The position numbers were made by a program, and so were the translations under genes. The notes beneath the pieces are model-generated. The model had not been told where the DNA came from and made no database searches. It saw only the letters and a list, made by a program, of their open reading frames with translations. 34,984 bases of DNA from Pseudoneurospora amorphoporcata (taxonomy: Eukaryota; Ascomycota; Sordariomycetes; Sordariales; Sordariaceae): NCBI GenBank assembly GCA_033297205.1, contig MU859334.1, positions 1-34,984 of the forward strand, read 5' to 3'. This document shows positions 23,300 through 34,300 of this stretch, piece after piece (position 1 is the stretch's first letter; each line of letters starts with the position of its first letter).

Positions 23300-24441
23300 C
23301 CACGTAAACGGGCAGCCGCAAGAGACATGGGATAACATGGGCAACGTGGTTATTCTTATACTGGTTGGTACCAGGGCCCGAAGGGCTGAAGTACGACTAA
23401 CCGATCGCATCTTTGCTATGAACGCTTCATCTTTCTCTAATGGCAACAAGTCGTTCGTATTTAGGGTCATGGCTGGCAAGTTCGTCGGCTCAGATGGCGC
23501 AGAGAACCAACGATATGCATTAATCTCAACTGGACACTCGAATCTGAGAACGTATCTCGACATTTCGGGAAGCTGTTTCAACCCCCGCGTACCAAACAAA
23601 TGTTTGTCTTGTACAGCTGCAGGCGTTGACTACTGTTTTGTAAGACACTACTTGTTTCGCTTGCAGTGAATGATACTATGCCACCCGGGCTGTCTTCTTG
23701 CAACGCACTATCATTGAACAAACGCCATTTTTGACAAGCCACACCAAGGGCTATGCCGTATTGTCATAACAGCCAGCTTGACAACAACAAGGCAAAGATA
23801 TGATCTATCACCCACGGGGCTGGATATACTCGATAAACACTCCTTTCTTCTTTTCTCCATTCAACCACAAAAATCACAGATCCACGCTGTCTGGCTGCTC
23901 ATGACTTAGCATGAGCGACAATTATTCTGTGACCAAGGAGAATATGCACACAAAGATGTTTGTCTCCACGTTCGATATACACTGCGCACGTTGTGCACAA
24001 GGCCATGATTACCTCAACTCTGGCGGCTTGCCAGATTGTTCCAAGTCTGTAAGAACGCCTACCCAATCTGAGTATAAAGATCCCCCGTGTTGTTCACCTT
24101 TGAAACGTCTGATTAGCTCAGTCAACACACATTGAACTTTTCAAGCCCGTAGATCCTGCTGGGATTCAGGATCCTACATCTACAATATTTCACCATCTAG
24201 CAAAAACTTCAAGCTCACAAGCAATCCGAGTTCATCTTTATCTTCCCACAACCAACAACCCACGCTATTTATTCCAACCGCTAGAAATCTATACATCAGG
24301 TAGCTGATAACCAATTCCTCTTCCCATACAACACTAGAACACTTATAAAAAAACGAACTAACCACCTTTCTAACCAGACAAACCACTCGACCAGTACGAC
24401 CACCGTCACCACAACCACTCAACCCCATCCCTGAGACCAAG
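23300..24441. other. Intergenic region upstream of the Cys-rich protein gene
   Basis: No convincing gene. A TATAAA sequence at about 24073 lies some 365 bases before the ATG at 24442; its use as a TATA box is uncertain. A plus-strand open frame at 23337-23669 has no recognisable features. Confidence 0.45.
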
Positions 24442-24726
24442 ATGTGCGACTTCGACGAATTCGTCTTCACCTGCGGACACTCCACCTTCCGCCTCAAAGC
24501 CTACTGCCACCGCGCCCGCAACGACCCTTACAAGGAGTGCCACTACGTTAAGAAGCTGCGGGACGTCTGGGACCAGACGTATCCGTGCAGCGAGTGCGTG
24601 AACAGGACACAAGCGGCGGCAGCAGTGGCGGCGCAGGGTATGCACATAGATCCCCAAGATCAGGGACACTCGCAACAAGAGCAGGGGGGTCAGGGGTACC
24701 AGGGTCGGTATCAGCAGCAATATTAG
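24442..24726 (+). CDS. Small Cys/His-rich fungal protein of unknown function
   Basis: Single-exon gene of 94 residues. The first 53 residues form a compact Cys/His-rich domain: MCDFDEF, FTCGH, AYCHRA, KECHYV and CSECV. The pattern MC...F.CGH...C...C...CxxC is typical of a family of short fungal hypothetical proteins and suggests metal binding, which is inferred. The tail is Ala-, Gln- and Gly-rich (ends QGRYQQQY) and probably disordered. There is no signal peptide or membrane segment. A related copy lies at 26364-26609 with 38 of 53 aligned domain residues identical; this conservation supports the frame as truly coding. The ATG follows GACCAAG, an acceptable context with an A at -3. Confidence 0.65.
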   Translation: MCDFDEFVFTCGHSTFRLKAYCHRARNDPYKECHYVKKLRDVWDQTYPCSECVNRTQAAAAVAAQGMHIDPQDQGHSQQEQGGQGYQGRYQQQY

Positions 24727-25504
24727 GTTGGTTGGCGTGATTGTCGTTGTTGGTCATAGGTTAGGTAGATGGGAATTCGAGGAAGAGAAAGGGAGTGAAG
24801 GGTGGTGGTTCTGAGAATGCTTGTTTATGATGAATGTCATGATAGGATATCATTTTGGGATGTCATTGTAGGATTACTGGTAGAAAGGAACTTAATAAAG
24901 AAGAGGAATTGTGGCATAAGGCTGCTGGAAAAGAGAATGAAGGATCCGTCATGTTTTTATATTTACAGCGTGTGACACGAATAGGAACTAGCTCATTTGA
25001 GAAAAACTAATTCTAGGACGGAACCCCACCAGGCACTTACAATGATACCATGATACAGAAACCTCGAAAAGTTATCACCCTCCTTCTCGTCCACATTATG
25101 AAATTCTGAGCTATAAAACTGCCCCTGAGCGACGTCTGGGAAACTCATTCTTTCTCCCGAAAAGAAACCCACCCAAGCGTCCAGTCCGACACTGTCTCAT
25201 GGCGCAACCCATCGCTTCCACCTCATCACGGTAGGAAACAGAATCCCTGGCTAGAGCGAACAACATCTGACCTTCCTCCCATCCAAGATATCCCAAACAT
25301 CAACCGCGAACGTACAGAGAAATTCCCCTGACCCATACGACACCAAAGTTTTTAGACACCATGGCCATACTCTGGGCATGTTAAGGAATCTTCTCTATAC
25401 GTAACGCCCGCAAGGCCCAAAGTCAGAATACATATCTTAGGTAGACTTTTTCGGCCTCTCGTCACCGGATTGCGACGAGAATAACCAACAAGCTTGTTGC
25501 AATC
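24727..25504. other. Intergenic stretch after the Cys-rich gene
   Basis: A probable 3' UTR (AATAAAGA-type signal at about 24894) is followed by sequence with only short open frames. No gene is supported. Confidence 0.45.
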
Positions 25505-25680
25505 AGAATCGACGCTTGCTATTGCGCTGGCTTGATGATACACTGGGTGTGTACGGTAGAAAGTGGAAGCGATGGCTCTGCCTCTGTCTCATCTTTGAGC
25601 ATTGCAACAGACGGAGCGTTGCGATGCTCCAAGGACAGGCCTGGGGAAAGACCAGCGCCGTACTTTGTACACATTAGCCG
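25505..25680. repeat. Diverged direct repeat, copy 1
   Basis: It shares an AGAATCGAYGCTTGCYATT block, a GTAGAAAGTKGAAG block and a GCCGTAYTTT block, in the same order and at similar spacing, with 25731-25895. Between the blocks similarity is weak. No intact frame was found in this copy. Confidence 0.5.
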
Positions 25681-25730
25681 CCTCTTATGTCCTCGAGCTG
25701 AGGAATAGAACCGGGGCGTCTGTTGGGATA

Positions 25731-25895
25731 AGAATCGATGCTTGCCATTATTTATGTTGGCGTATCACTGTACTCGATGCGTAGAAAGTTGAAGGTATCA
25801 CTTTGCCGCCATTTTCGAGCCAGGCGACGGAGAATATCCTTCTCATGGTGCAGAGAAATAACCGCCGCCGTATTTTTGACACACTTGCCCAGCTT
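25731..25895. repeat. Diverged direct repeat, copy 2
   Basis: Partner of the repeat at 25505-25680; the first and third shared blocks are 136 bases apart here and 152 in copy 1. It overlaps the 3' part of the small minus-strand frame at 25752-26015. Confidence 0.5.
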
Positions 25896-26015
25896 CTCGA
25901 CCTCCTGTCTGCAGGCTAGGTAGAGAGCCAACATGCCGGCTGTGACAAGACTCAAATTCTGGTTCGACATCATGTCTGTTAGATTCTGCTGCGATGTGTA
26001 AGAAGTGGGAGTCAT
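25752..26015 (-). CDS. Possible small hypothetical protein, 87 residues
   Basis: I do not recognise this product. The frame runs from an ATG at 26015 to a TAA at 25752 without an intron. The N-terminal third is polar (SYTSQQNLTDMMSNQN). The middle is a mildly hydrophobic helix-like stretch (LVTAGMLALYLACRQEVEKL) and the rest is basic (LRRLARKWRQ). The 3' part lies in a direct repeat whose other copy has no intact frame. The small size and lack of a known family keep confidence low; it could be a fragment of a larger decayed gene. Confidence 0.3.
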   Translation of the reverse strand: MTPTSYTSQQNLTDMMSNQNLSLVTAGMLALYLACRQEVEKLGKCVKNTAAVISLHHEKDILRRLARKWRQSDTFNFLRIEYSDTPT

Positions 26016-26363
26016 AATCTTGCCTCAAGGTGACGTTCCTAATAGGTAGATCATTACGATGTTCCTAAGGATAAGTGATGAGCATACTTTCTACAAACTT
26101 GCTCATCTTTGTGTCGTTGACGCCAGGAACCGTGGAGACATAAAAGCTGCAGGATTTGTGACGTATTAGTCACCATTATCAATCAGCATCAGAAGAGTCA
26201 CCATAACAAGGGAAACAAGCACCTACCACAAACACAAGCTATGAGCCTTCCAACAAAATCTTTTGAACATCTGTCAACGTGCCCTAGACTAAAGGTAATT
26301 TGTGCACATCAAGCCAGCCATCCGATACCTGTCCATTGCACCTAGCCCAACAACCCGCGGAAA

Positions 26364-26609
26364 ATGTGCGACTTTGATAAATTCGTCTTTACATGCGGAC
26401 ACTCTATCTTTCGCCTCTAAGCCTACTTTCACCAAGCTCGACTTGATTGGCCTTACCATGAGTGCCACTTCGTCAAGACGCTCCAGAACGTGTGGAATCA
26501 GACGAGGACGTGCGACGAGTGTGTCAAACAGGCTAAGAAAGCAACGGAAGAAGCGGAAGCGGCGAAAGCGGCGGAAGAAGAGCAGGCTGACCAGGAGATG
26601 ACCGGTTGA
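26364..26609 (+). pseudogene. Cys-rich small protein paralogue interrupted by a stop codon
   Basis: The 82-codon frame starts MCDFDKFVFTCGHSIFRL and stops at codon 19 (TAA at 26418-26420). It then continues in the same frame with homology to the intact copy at 24442 (ECHFVK, VWNQT, CDECV) and ends with TGA at 26607-26609. The paralogue has AAA (Lys) at the stop position. One conserved Cys (AYCH) is Phe here (AYFH). The C-terminal tail differs completely: it is Lys/Glu/Ala-rich and predicted helical. The open frame after the stop is intact, so the loss may be recent, or the stop may be read through. No splice pair that would remove the stop was seen. Confidence 0.65.
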
Positions 26610-28098
26610 TCCATTGCCTTGAAGGAGCAAAGGACGAGTTCCGAGGCCTGGAGGATCAAATGCAAAATCAAGAGGAGCCTTGGGCCTATCATGGCGTGAT
26701 AAGGATACACACCTTGGGGGATTTCATTTGTAGCTTCTGCTGCTGGTTAGTAGACAAGAAAGTGGGAATAAATATGGTTATTTCGAAGGGTTTGAGGGGT
26801 GATGGGATTGACGGGTGAAGGGGGACCGAATAGGCGTCACTGGACAGGTTCCGGACCAGAGTAAATTGAACAAGACGAACGTCCTTGTTCTGCCCCGTGT
26901 TGCGCGGCAACCAACATGACCTTGAGAAATGTGAATGAATCGTATGTAGAAATGGAAGCAAGAGGACAAAGTTGGAGGAAATAAGATTTTCCGACACCTC
27001 TCGTTGAGACGACGTCACAAATGAAAGATGCCAGAACGTTGATACGGCTCCCGTCTGTTGTCTGTTCTGTGCGACCAGGCCAGGATGAAGACAGGGATCT
27101 CACAAACCGCAATTATTTCGACTTCGTGATTGTTACATGTTAGTCTGTTGGTGATTCTGTTGGGGCTCTATGTGACGTGAGTTGAATATGAAAAGCTTTG
27201 AGAGTGATGTTAGTCGTTTTTGACCATTTCATCCATGTTACACGGCCTTGTGAGGTTGGAAGTACAGTACATACAGCGCCACGCTCTGTGTGAGTACAGC
27301 GAGCACCCGTTAGTCAGTCATACAACTGCTTGATCGACAGGATGCCACGTTTGACCCACTTATGGTGGTTTGAAATTGCAAAATCTCCGAGCCACACTTG
27401 GGTTTTATTGTCAAGGGGACGTTGCGTCAATGAAGGACGGGAATCTTGCTGGGGATTTAGGAGAAGAGGGACGGGAAAGATGAGTACTGCGTTCTTCGCC
27501 ATTAGTGACATGTGGAAAGACTCGGACCAAACGGCCGGAGAATATTTCCACAAGAAAATGCAAATGTGCGAGATGTGAAAGAACAATTGGAAAGGAAAGA
27601 AACTGGGTGACACACGAAACGCCAAAAGGGTACACCTGTATCCTGCACCAGGTTTTTGACAGCGGGAAGTGCTGCTTGTACCCCTTGTTCCCGGCTCGGC
27701 GTGGCACCACGAGACGGGAAGCGAATCTGTTCATGCAAGGACACGCGCGGAAGCTGGGGCTCACGTTGTTCCGCGGCCGTGGCGGAACGGAGAAATTTGG
27801 AATGCGGTGTGGGAATTTGCTGAATGAATTTGAATACACGAAATAGTAACACAAGGTGAACAGAGCGAGCCGTGAAGGTATCGAACATGCGAATATTTGT
27901 GTCCAGCGTTGCGATAGGCGTTCATAGGTGAGTGATAGGCCGAGTCTTTGCGTGTTATCGGAGGTAGTTCACAGTTTGAACCAGGACAGCCTGAAGAGGG
28001 TATCGAGCTAATATTTCTGGCGGGTGAGAAGATGACACTTGGGAGAAGGATGACTTGAGCAAAACCGAAACATGTATTAACGCATCCAAACATAATCC
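26610..28098. other. Intergenic region, no supportable gene
   Basis: Several open frames of 60-147 codons overlap on both strands between 26.7 and 27.9 kb. None has a family resemblance. The plus-strand frame at 27505-27846, which has a CARCER motif, begins with GTG, not ATG. The 3' UTR of the MAPR gene lies at the right edge. Confidence 0.45.
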
Positions 28099-28713
28099 TT
28101 ACTCCATGTTGGTAGCGCCCTCAACCTTGCCAACCACGTTGTAGCGCTTGGAGAAGAAGGTGATCCAGTCGTTAAGAGTCGACTTTTCCTTGTCATCAAG
28201 GTCTTGCCAGTCTGGCCTGACATCCTCAGCCTTGGTAGAAGTCTTGCCGAGAGCACGCGAGGCGTCCTTGCCAGCGAACACTGGAGCACGACAGGTATTA
28301 GCGATGAGCCAGCAATGATGTTGTTTGCCTTTTCCGCGGAAGAAATTTCTTGACCGGCGTGACTTGGAAAACAGAGACATGCCGTGATGAGGTGGTACCA
28401 AAACCTCAAAGGGGGAAGAGAGAAGACGTTGAAACTTACCGTGATAAGAGCCTCCAGGCTGATACGCCTTGTTGCCTGTTACGTCGTAGACGATACCCTT
28501 GATGGCAACATAGCACTTTTCGCCATCGGCACCTGTGGTGAAGAGCGTTGTCAGTGTCATTGTCTGAAAAGAATTGTGAAGAGAACCAGGCTCTGCGGCC
28601 GGGTTGATGAGTGAAATCTTACCGTTCGCCTTGGCCAACTCCTCAACGGAAATGGGGTCGTCCTTGGGAGGGTTCAACTGAACAGGGACCTTGGGCTCAA
28701 ACTTTCCGGACAT
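28099..28713 (-). CDS. DAP1: Dap1/MAPR-type cytochrome b5-like heme-binding protein
   Basis: Three exons on the minus strand, 28623-28713, 28440-28532 and 28099-28280, with GT-AG introns and matching phases, give 121 residues. The fold is the cytochrome b5-like heme/steroid-binding domain: ISVEELAKANG, CYVAIKGIVYDVTGN, then YQPGGSYHVFAGKDASRALG. In this family the heme ligand is a Tyr in the G-x-Y-x-x-FAG+DASR motif, present here as GGSYHVFAG, in place of the His pair of true cytochrome b5. Yeast Dap1 and human PGRMC1 bind heme and support Cyp51/Erg11 in sterol synthesis and azole tolerance; the same role is inferred. There is no N-terminal membrane anchor, so it is a short soluble form. The gene is divergent from the Mgr3-like gene, with about 0.9 kb between the two start codons. 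A 23-base A run sits 67 bases upstream of the ATG. Confidence 0.92.
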   Translation of the reverse strand: MSGKFEPKVPVQLNPPKDDPISVEELAKANGKISLINPAAEPGSLHNSFQTMTLTTLFTTGADGEKCYVAIKGIVYDVTGNKAYQPGGSYHGKFQRLLSSPFEVLVPPHHGMSLFSKSRRSRNFFRGKGKQHHCWLIANTCRAPVFAGKDASRALGKTSTKAEDVRPDWQDLDDKEKSTLNDWITFFSKRYNVVGKVEGATNME

Positions 28714-29624
28714 TGTGGGGATGTAACTGAAGGGTAAGATCTTAGTTATTACCGGATCTCTTCGTCAGCAATTTGTCTCAAAAAAAAAAAAAAAAAAAAA
28801 AAGACTGTCTCTTGTGATCCTTCACAAGGCAAGAGTCAACCTGAAGGCATGTATGTGATGATAGTAATCTCGTGCACAGGCAGGAACAGGCGATTGCGAT
28901 CATGCCCCAAGCTGCCGTGCTCATGCCATCCAAAATTCCAAGTGGGCCGTACCTGTACAAACTTAGATGCAGACTCTGGAGAAATGGTAAGAGCTTGACG
29001 ATTGTGTGAGACGCTGATGTTGAGTCTTGGAAAGAGCAATCCGAGTCACTCGCACGCAATTCTTTGGTGACGGCGTCAACTGAACTTGACCACAAGCGCC
29101 AAGCCTGGAACGGACCGGGGGGGGTCCGTGAACCTCGGAACGGCAACGGCAGGAACGAGCAGGCAGGGACAGGGGTCGGGGATGACTTGCAGTTGGCGAC
29201 GGCTGTTGGAGAAAGATGGACCCCCCTAAACACCCCCTCCTCCCCCACTGCCGCACTGCGGGGGAAAGTCCACAAGCAGTCCCGTCCACCAAGTCGCCAA
29301 GCTTTGTCGCCCCTAGGACGAGCTCCCCAAAAGCTTCAAACGACATCCATCTTTTTCAACGTCACCTCAAGAAAAAGACGACGTCCAACATCTCGGCCAA
29401 TCCGCGCATGAGGATTTTGGATTTCTCCAAGCGACCTCAATATTCTCTGGTTGCCATTTTGTACTTGGTTAATTCTCCAATAGACATTCTCGTAGCTCCA
29501 TCGAGCTCCTCATCGCCCATTTGAATCTCGCTGCTCCAAGGTAGTCAGCTCCCAAGGAACTCGAGGACACCCACTGCCCCTGTCACAGCACGCCTCCCGT
29601 CTCTACCTTTGGAGAACCGCGGCC
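28714..29624. promoter_or_regulatory. Shared divergent promoter region of the MAPR and Mgr3-like genes
   Basis: Both flanking genes start from this 911-base interval in opposite directions. It contains the A run at 28780-28802 and a G/C-homopolymer-rich patch near 29117-29265. No defined operator could be recognised. A bidirectional promoter is inferred from the arrangement only. Confidence 0.45.
28780..28802. repeat. Poly(A) homopolymer tract, 23 nt
   Basis: Uninterrupted A run on the plus strand (T run on the strand of the MAPR gene), 67 bases before its ATG. It probably lies in its leader or core promoter. Confidence 0.9.
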
Positions 29625-31359
29625 ATGTCCCTCGCACGTCTTTCCGCTTCTGGATCCCTTCGCGGTACACCATCTGGATCTCCTCTTCTCCTCCGTCTCG
29701 AGCTCATCAGACGCGGCCAAATACACAATGTTCGCCCTCTCGTCGCCCATCGCTCCGTGACTTCTCCACAATGTCGGTCCCTTCAAACAACATCAAGGAC
29801 GTTGGTAGACAAGAACAACACCAACAAAAAGTTCTCGCCTCAGCCCCAACCCGTTCCCCTTTCGCAGATCCCTCGTCTCATACTTGGGGCTGCCATGGAA
29901 AACCTCCGTGGTCTCAAGAGGAATTTTCGAAATGGTACCTTCAAGACTATGCTTCGTCAGAACCCCGAAGAGCTAGTGTTTGCTCTTGTCTTGTACGTAT
30001 ATACACGAGCCTTTCAACGGTACCCATCAAGAGATGCTAACAGCCATCTAGGCTTGCTGCACTTGCTGTTGTCATGGTGTATATAATTCGGCTTTACTTC
30101 ACCTACTTCTACTCGGAGCAGTTCACCAAATACCCTCCTCCCATTGCCAAAGCTCTGCGCCGGGCATTGTACTACAGCAACTACCATCCCGATCAGCAGA
30201 TGGCCCTCAAGTACTGGAAGCAGGCTCTTGAGCTGTGTGATGAACTCCATCTCGATACCTTCTCTGATGATGTCATGGGCATCAAGATCGAGCTTGCGGC
30301 TTGGCTCGAGAAGATTGGGAGCTACGAGAACGCGGTCAAGGTGTTGGAGAATCTCTCGGGTGACTGTAAGCGTTGGGTCGACCTCATGGAGAAGAGCGTC
30401 AAGGAAGGAGGAAAGATTCCACCATCACTCCTACCTCCTGTGGCACCCCAGGAACCAGCTGGCCAGTCTCCCGCCGCTAAAAAGCCCGAGCAGGAGGAAG
30501 AAACCCCCGAGACCATTTGGGGAAGACGGACTCGCATTCTGGGCAAGTCGGTCGGAATCAATGTCAAACTTGCCAACCTCTACTCCTTCTATCTCGCTAG
30601 GCCCGAGGAGGCCCACGAACGCCTGATTTGGTCCGTCGAAACCGCGCTCAACGAGCTCCGTAGACGGACTGTCGAGGGCCTCAAGGAGGGAGAAGGCAAG
30701 TGGATGAGTTCGGAGGAAATTGGCGGTGCCTTAGAATGTGAGTGTTCCCAGCTTTTTGCATACAGGTAGCTCACTCCGTCCACAGTCCGCTAACGTCGAA
30801 TCTTGTAGCCCTGGGCCACAGCTACGAGACCAAGTCGCAGTTCCATCTGGCTCTGCCGCTCTTTTTCCAGGCTCTTCGGTTGTCTCAACACCAATGCCAT
30901 AGCGCCACTATCAGTGTGTTCCCATCATGCATCATCCTCATTGGCGGATAGCCGCGAACCAGGCTGACAATTTCTTTAGTGAATAACATTGCCATTTGCT
31001 TTGCGCAGCACCCTATCATGCCAGCTGGCCAAAGCCAAGTCGATACCCTGATGGGTGAAGAAGTGGCTTCCGCAACACCAGCCAAGAAAAGAACAGCGTA
31101 TCTCGAGGCAGCAAAGCGCTGGGCAAAGAACGCTCGACAACACGCCAATGAGCCAAAGGGTGATGAGCGGACCCCTGAATGCGATCAGGCTTGCGCTACC
31201 TCTTTGTGCAACCTTGCCAGTATTGCTCGTCTGACCGGTAATGTCACTGAGGCTCGTCGTTTGTTTGAAAAGGCCATTGAGATGAGCAGAAGCCTCGAGT
31301 TTGAGGAGGGCGTGAACCAAGCTGAGGATGGCTTGCGGGCGCTGTCTAAGTCGTCGTAA
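29625..31359 (+). CDS. Mgr3-like mitochondrial inner-membrane TPR protein
   Basis: Four exons, 29625-29992, 30052-30737, 30809-30913 and 30980-31359, with GT-AG introns and matching phases, give 512 residues; yeast Mgr3 is about 500. The N-terminus is rich in Arg, Ser and Leu and lacks acidic residues at first (MSLARLSASGSLRG), like a mitochondrial presequence. One membrane helix, VFALVLLAALAVVMVYII, is created across the first splice junction at about residues 118-135. TPR-type helices follow: YSNYHPDQQMALKYWKQAL, LGHSYETKSQFHLALPLFF, MNNIAICFAQH, and LCNLASIARLTGNVTEAR near the end. A proline- and Glu-rich linker (about residues 245-275) separates the first and later repeats. Mgr3 is an adaptor of the i-AAA protease Yme1 in yeast. 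The family assignment rests on the layout and the MNNIA motif and could be another membrane TPR protein. Confidence 0.8.
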
Positions 31360-34300
31360 CGGAGCTGCGGACCCAGCGTGCCTCCATTCAACTGCTTCAG
31401 AAGATCAGCGTCTTCGCCAGTTCGGGAACGTCAGAGGAACTTACGTCGTAAACGTTGCCGCCCTGATATCCCACGGAGATACCCATCACAGCACATTCAC
31501 ATGGCACCTGAACCTACCTTTTGGCTAGGGCAATTGAACCCGCATGAAGTTCTTGAGACATGCGGTTATGGCGTATCCGTCATTCCGATTTCAAAACATC
31601 CATGTCGTCAACGACCAGGTTTCCGTGGTGCTGAGGTAGACGCGCCGAATCTCCATCTCAGAACTGTACATGGTGAAGTAGTCTGGCAAGCTATCCGCTA
31701 TCGCCAGCCGAAAATCAATGTTCTTTTCGATGCCCCATTCTTCGAAAATTGTTAGCTTCACCGCTATGTTCCCAAGACGCGAGCCAGTTCACATGTTGGG
31801 TTGTGAGTAGGGTAGGATCAATGGCGTCCTCCGGATGCAGCTCTCCAATGGTGGGAATTCCTTGGGAATACAAACTAGCACACATAGGGTGTGCGTGCCG
31901 AAGCTTCGAGCGTATGACACCAGTGTCACTCACCATGTACCAGTTGACGGATTTGAAAAGGCACATCATCAAACTCACCCGTTCTGTCCATACTTCGGAG
32001 TTGCTCGGTGATCGGATATTTGCAAGACGAACTGTGAAAGTGATGGATGCCAGCCTCAGAACTTTCGCCATGATATCCCAGCGTCATCTTGTCTCTCAAA
32101 TCCTGACTGTGGCTTGCTTTTACCGACACAAATATGTCTAGGGCAATACCGTCACAAGCTCTGATCGTATTTGGCCTTCGAAGGTGCCAAGAGCAGCCCG
32201 CATGATATGATATGTGTGACATCGGCAGCCTCTCCAACCCTCGAAGATTTCAATCCCGAATATCCGCTTGCCGGTGGTTCTCTTTTCTTTTCTTTCCCTC
32301 CATTGGACGGACATCTAGTCTTCTCCCGAAGCGCTGGTCACATCCCCTCCAATGCGAAGACTGTCTCACCCCGACACAACAGGTACAACCCTTCCAAAAA
32401 ATCGCAGCCATGTGAAGTGCCTGAGAAGATAGGTTGCCATCACTCGCACATCATCGAGCTCGAATTACGCAACATGCCCGGAATTCGGAAACATATGGGA
32501 TTCTCTGCGTCTAGCGGCGGGCCCAAACACTTTGAAAGACCCCAATGCCGCGTCGACTCCTCGTTAGCTTGCGCCCTTTAGAGTACCTTAGCCCGTCATT
32601 TTCGGAGTAGAGGGTCAAGGTACGGACCATCCCTCCGTATCCTGCGACTAAGAGTCTGCAACGCTTGTCAATCGAACTTCAGCACCTCTTTTGACCAGAG
32701 ACTCCAAAAAGGATATCCCCAGCCCTACGGCAGCCACGCTTCTAGAAAGGAACCTTTGTGTACACGGCAAGATAAAGAGCCATGGTCGACATCAAGATAC
32801 TCGGCAGGCTGGGTATTATTCCATGCAGTTGGATCACGGCATGCTTGTCTTTCACTTAAGCTTAAAATCAAGACTCTCAGTTGGTCCTCTAGCTGCAAGT
32901 CTGGCGTTTCCCGGCCTTATCAGCATCGAATCCTCTTGTGATATATCACGGGAGCCGTACGTCAAGGGTCCTTCTTATTTTAAGCCACATGTTGCCGTAT
33001 CAATCATCCAACAGGCTGAAGCCACCCTTTCTCATCGTCAAGCATCAGATCTAAAATACGACTGATAAAGTTTAAGCAGCCGTTTTCCTTCCTGGTCAAG
33101 TGGTTCAACAGGGCACTCAGACGCGGAGCTTCCTGATCGAACGGACCAAGTATCTTTTGCCAGGTGTTCAGCCATCACCGTTCAGATTCTATCAGAACGT
33201 TCCTCGCTTAGCAGCCATCGTCATATCCAATTGTCACGTAGCTTACATCCAACATTGTGCGCTGTGCAACATTCTACCTGACGGCCATTCAAGAACGAGA
33301 ACGGCCCCTCTCCAGTTAATGAGGGCAAAATGGGTTCTCCAATGCTGCTGGGAGTCTCCAAGGCCATAGTCACTCTTTCCTCTTGAAGCCCGGTCTTCAA
33401 TCACCCCTCGGGCACCCCGAGAGACGACTGGTAGCTTTTGGTATTTTTGCTCAGAAACAACGCAGAAAAGGTGCATCGAGGAATCATTTACCTGCAACCA
33501 CACGGCCACGACGGCCTAAGATCTGCTGCTCGGCTGCCGCCGCAGAGATGCGGGTAACACATGGCCGCCCACCTCTGCCGCAGTGTCATCCTTGAAGTGG
33601 AGGGGTCCAATGGAATCAACAGAATTGGCGAATAAAATGACAAAGAATGAGGCTGCCTGAGATTGGGTCATCGATGGCTCTTGCGGGCGCCCACACCTCA
33701 TGTTTTGGCGTGTCAAGGGCTAGCGTTTCCCGCCGCGGATGCCGCTAGAACACAGGGGCCCAAAGACATTCAGTTACGGGCTCTATACAGACCTTCGACC
33801 GGTGTTTTTCCCCCTACGAAACTTAGGTTCCCACACCACTTCACAGGGTAGGGATGTCTAACACTGAGTAAACCACCCCAGCAGTTTGTCCTTGTTGGGA
33901 AAATTTACGTGGTGTTCTCGGAAACTGGGGGCTTTCATCTGGATAGTCTCTGGTGTACTGGTCTTGTCTGCTATGGAGGGGCTGCTCCTGTTTTCTGGCC
34001 CAAGCAAGAACCTAGAGCTGAAGTGTCTGGCCAAGCTACGGATGTCTCGAAGCCCATCGCCTACGGATATGCATGCCGTTAGGAACGAAATGACACTCTC
34101 CAGCATCCCTTAGTGTCGTATCTAGGCGAGTTTAGGTTATCAAGCCAACTGGGAGGTACCGAAGATTCTCGCTGGTCATTGGATCACTCCGGGATGAGAA
34201 GACGGTACGGAATTGCCATTTGACCACTGGCAACATGAGATCACACATTCATCACGCAGAGAGGCACAGCAAACGTTACCGCTTTTTCTTAGCATGGTCT

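Noticed and set aside
27505..27846. A Cys-containing plus-strand open frame (CARCER motif)
   Set aside because: It begins at GTG, has an equally long open frame on the opposite strand, and shows no repeat or paired metal-binding pattern.
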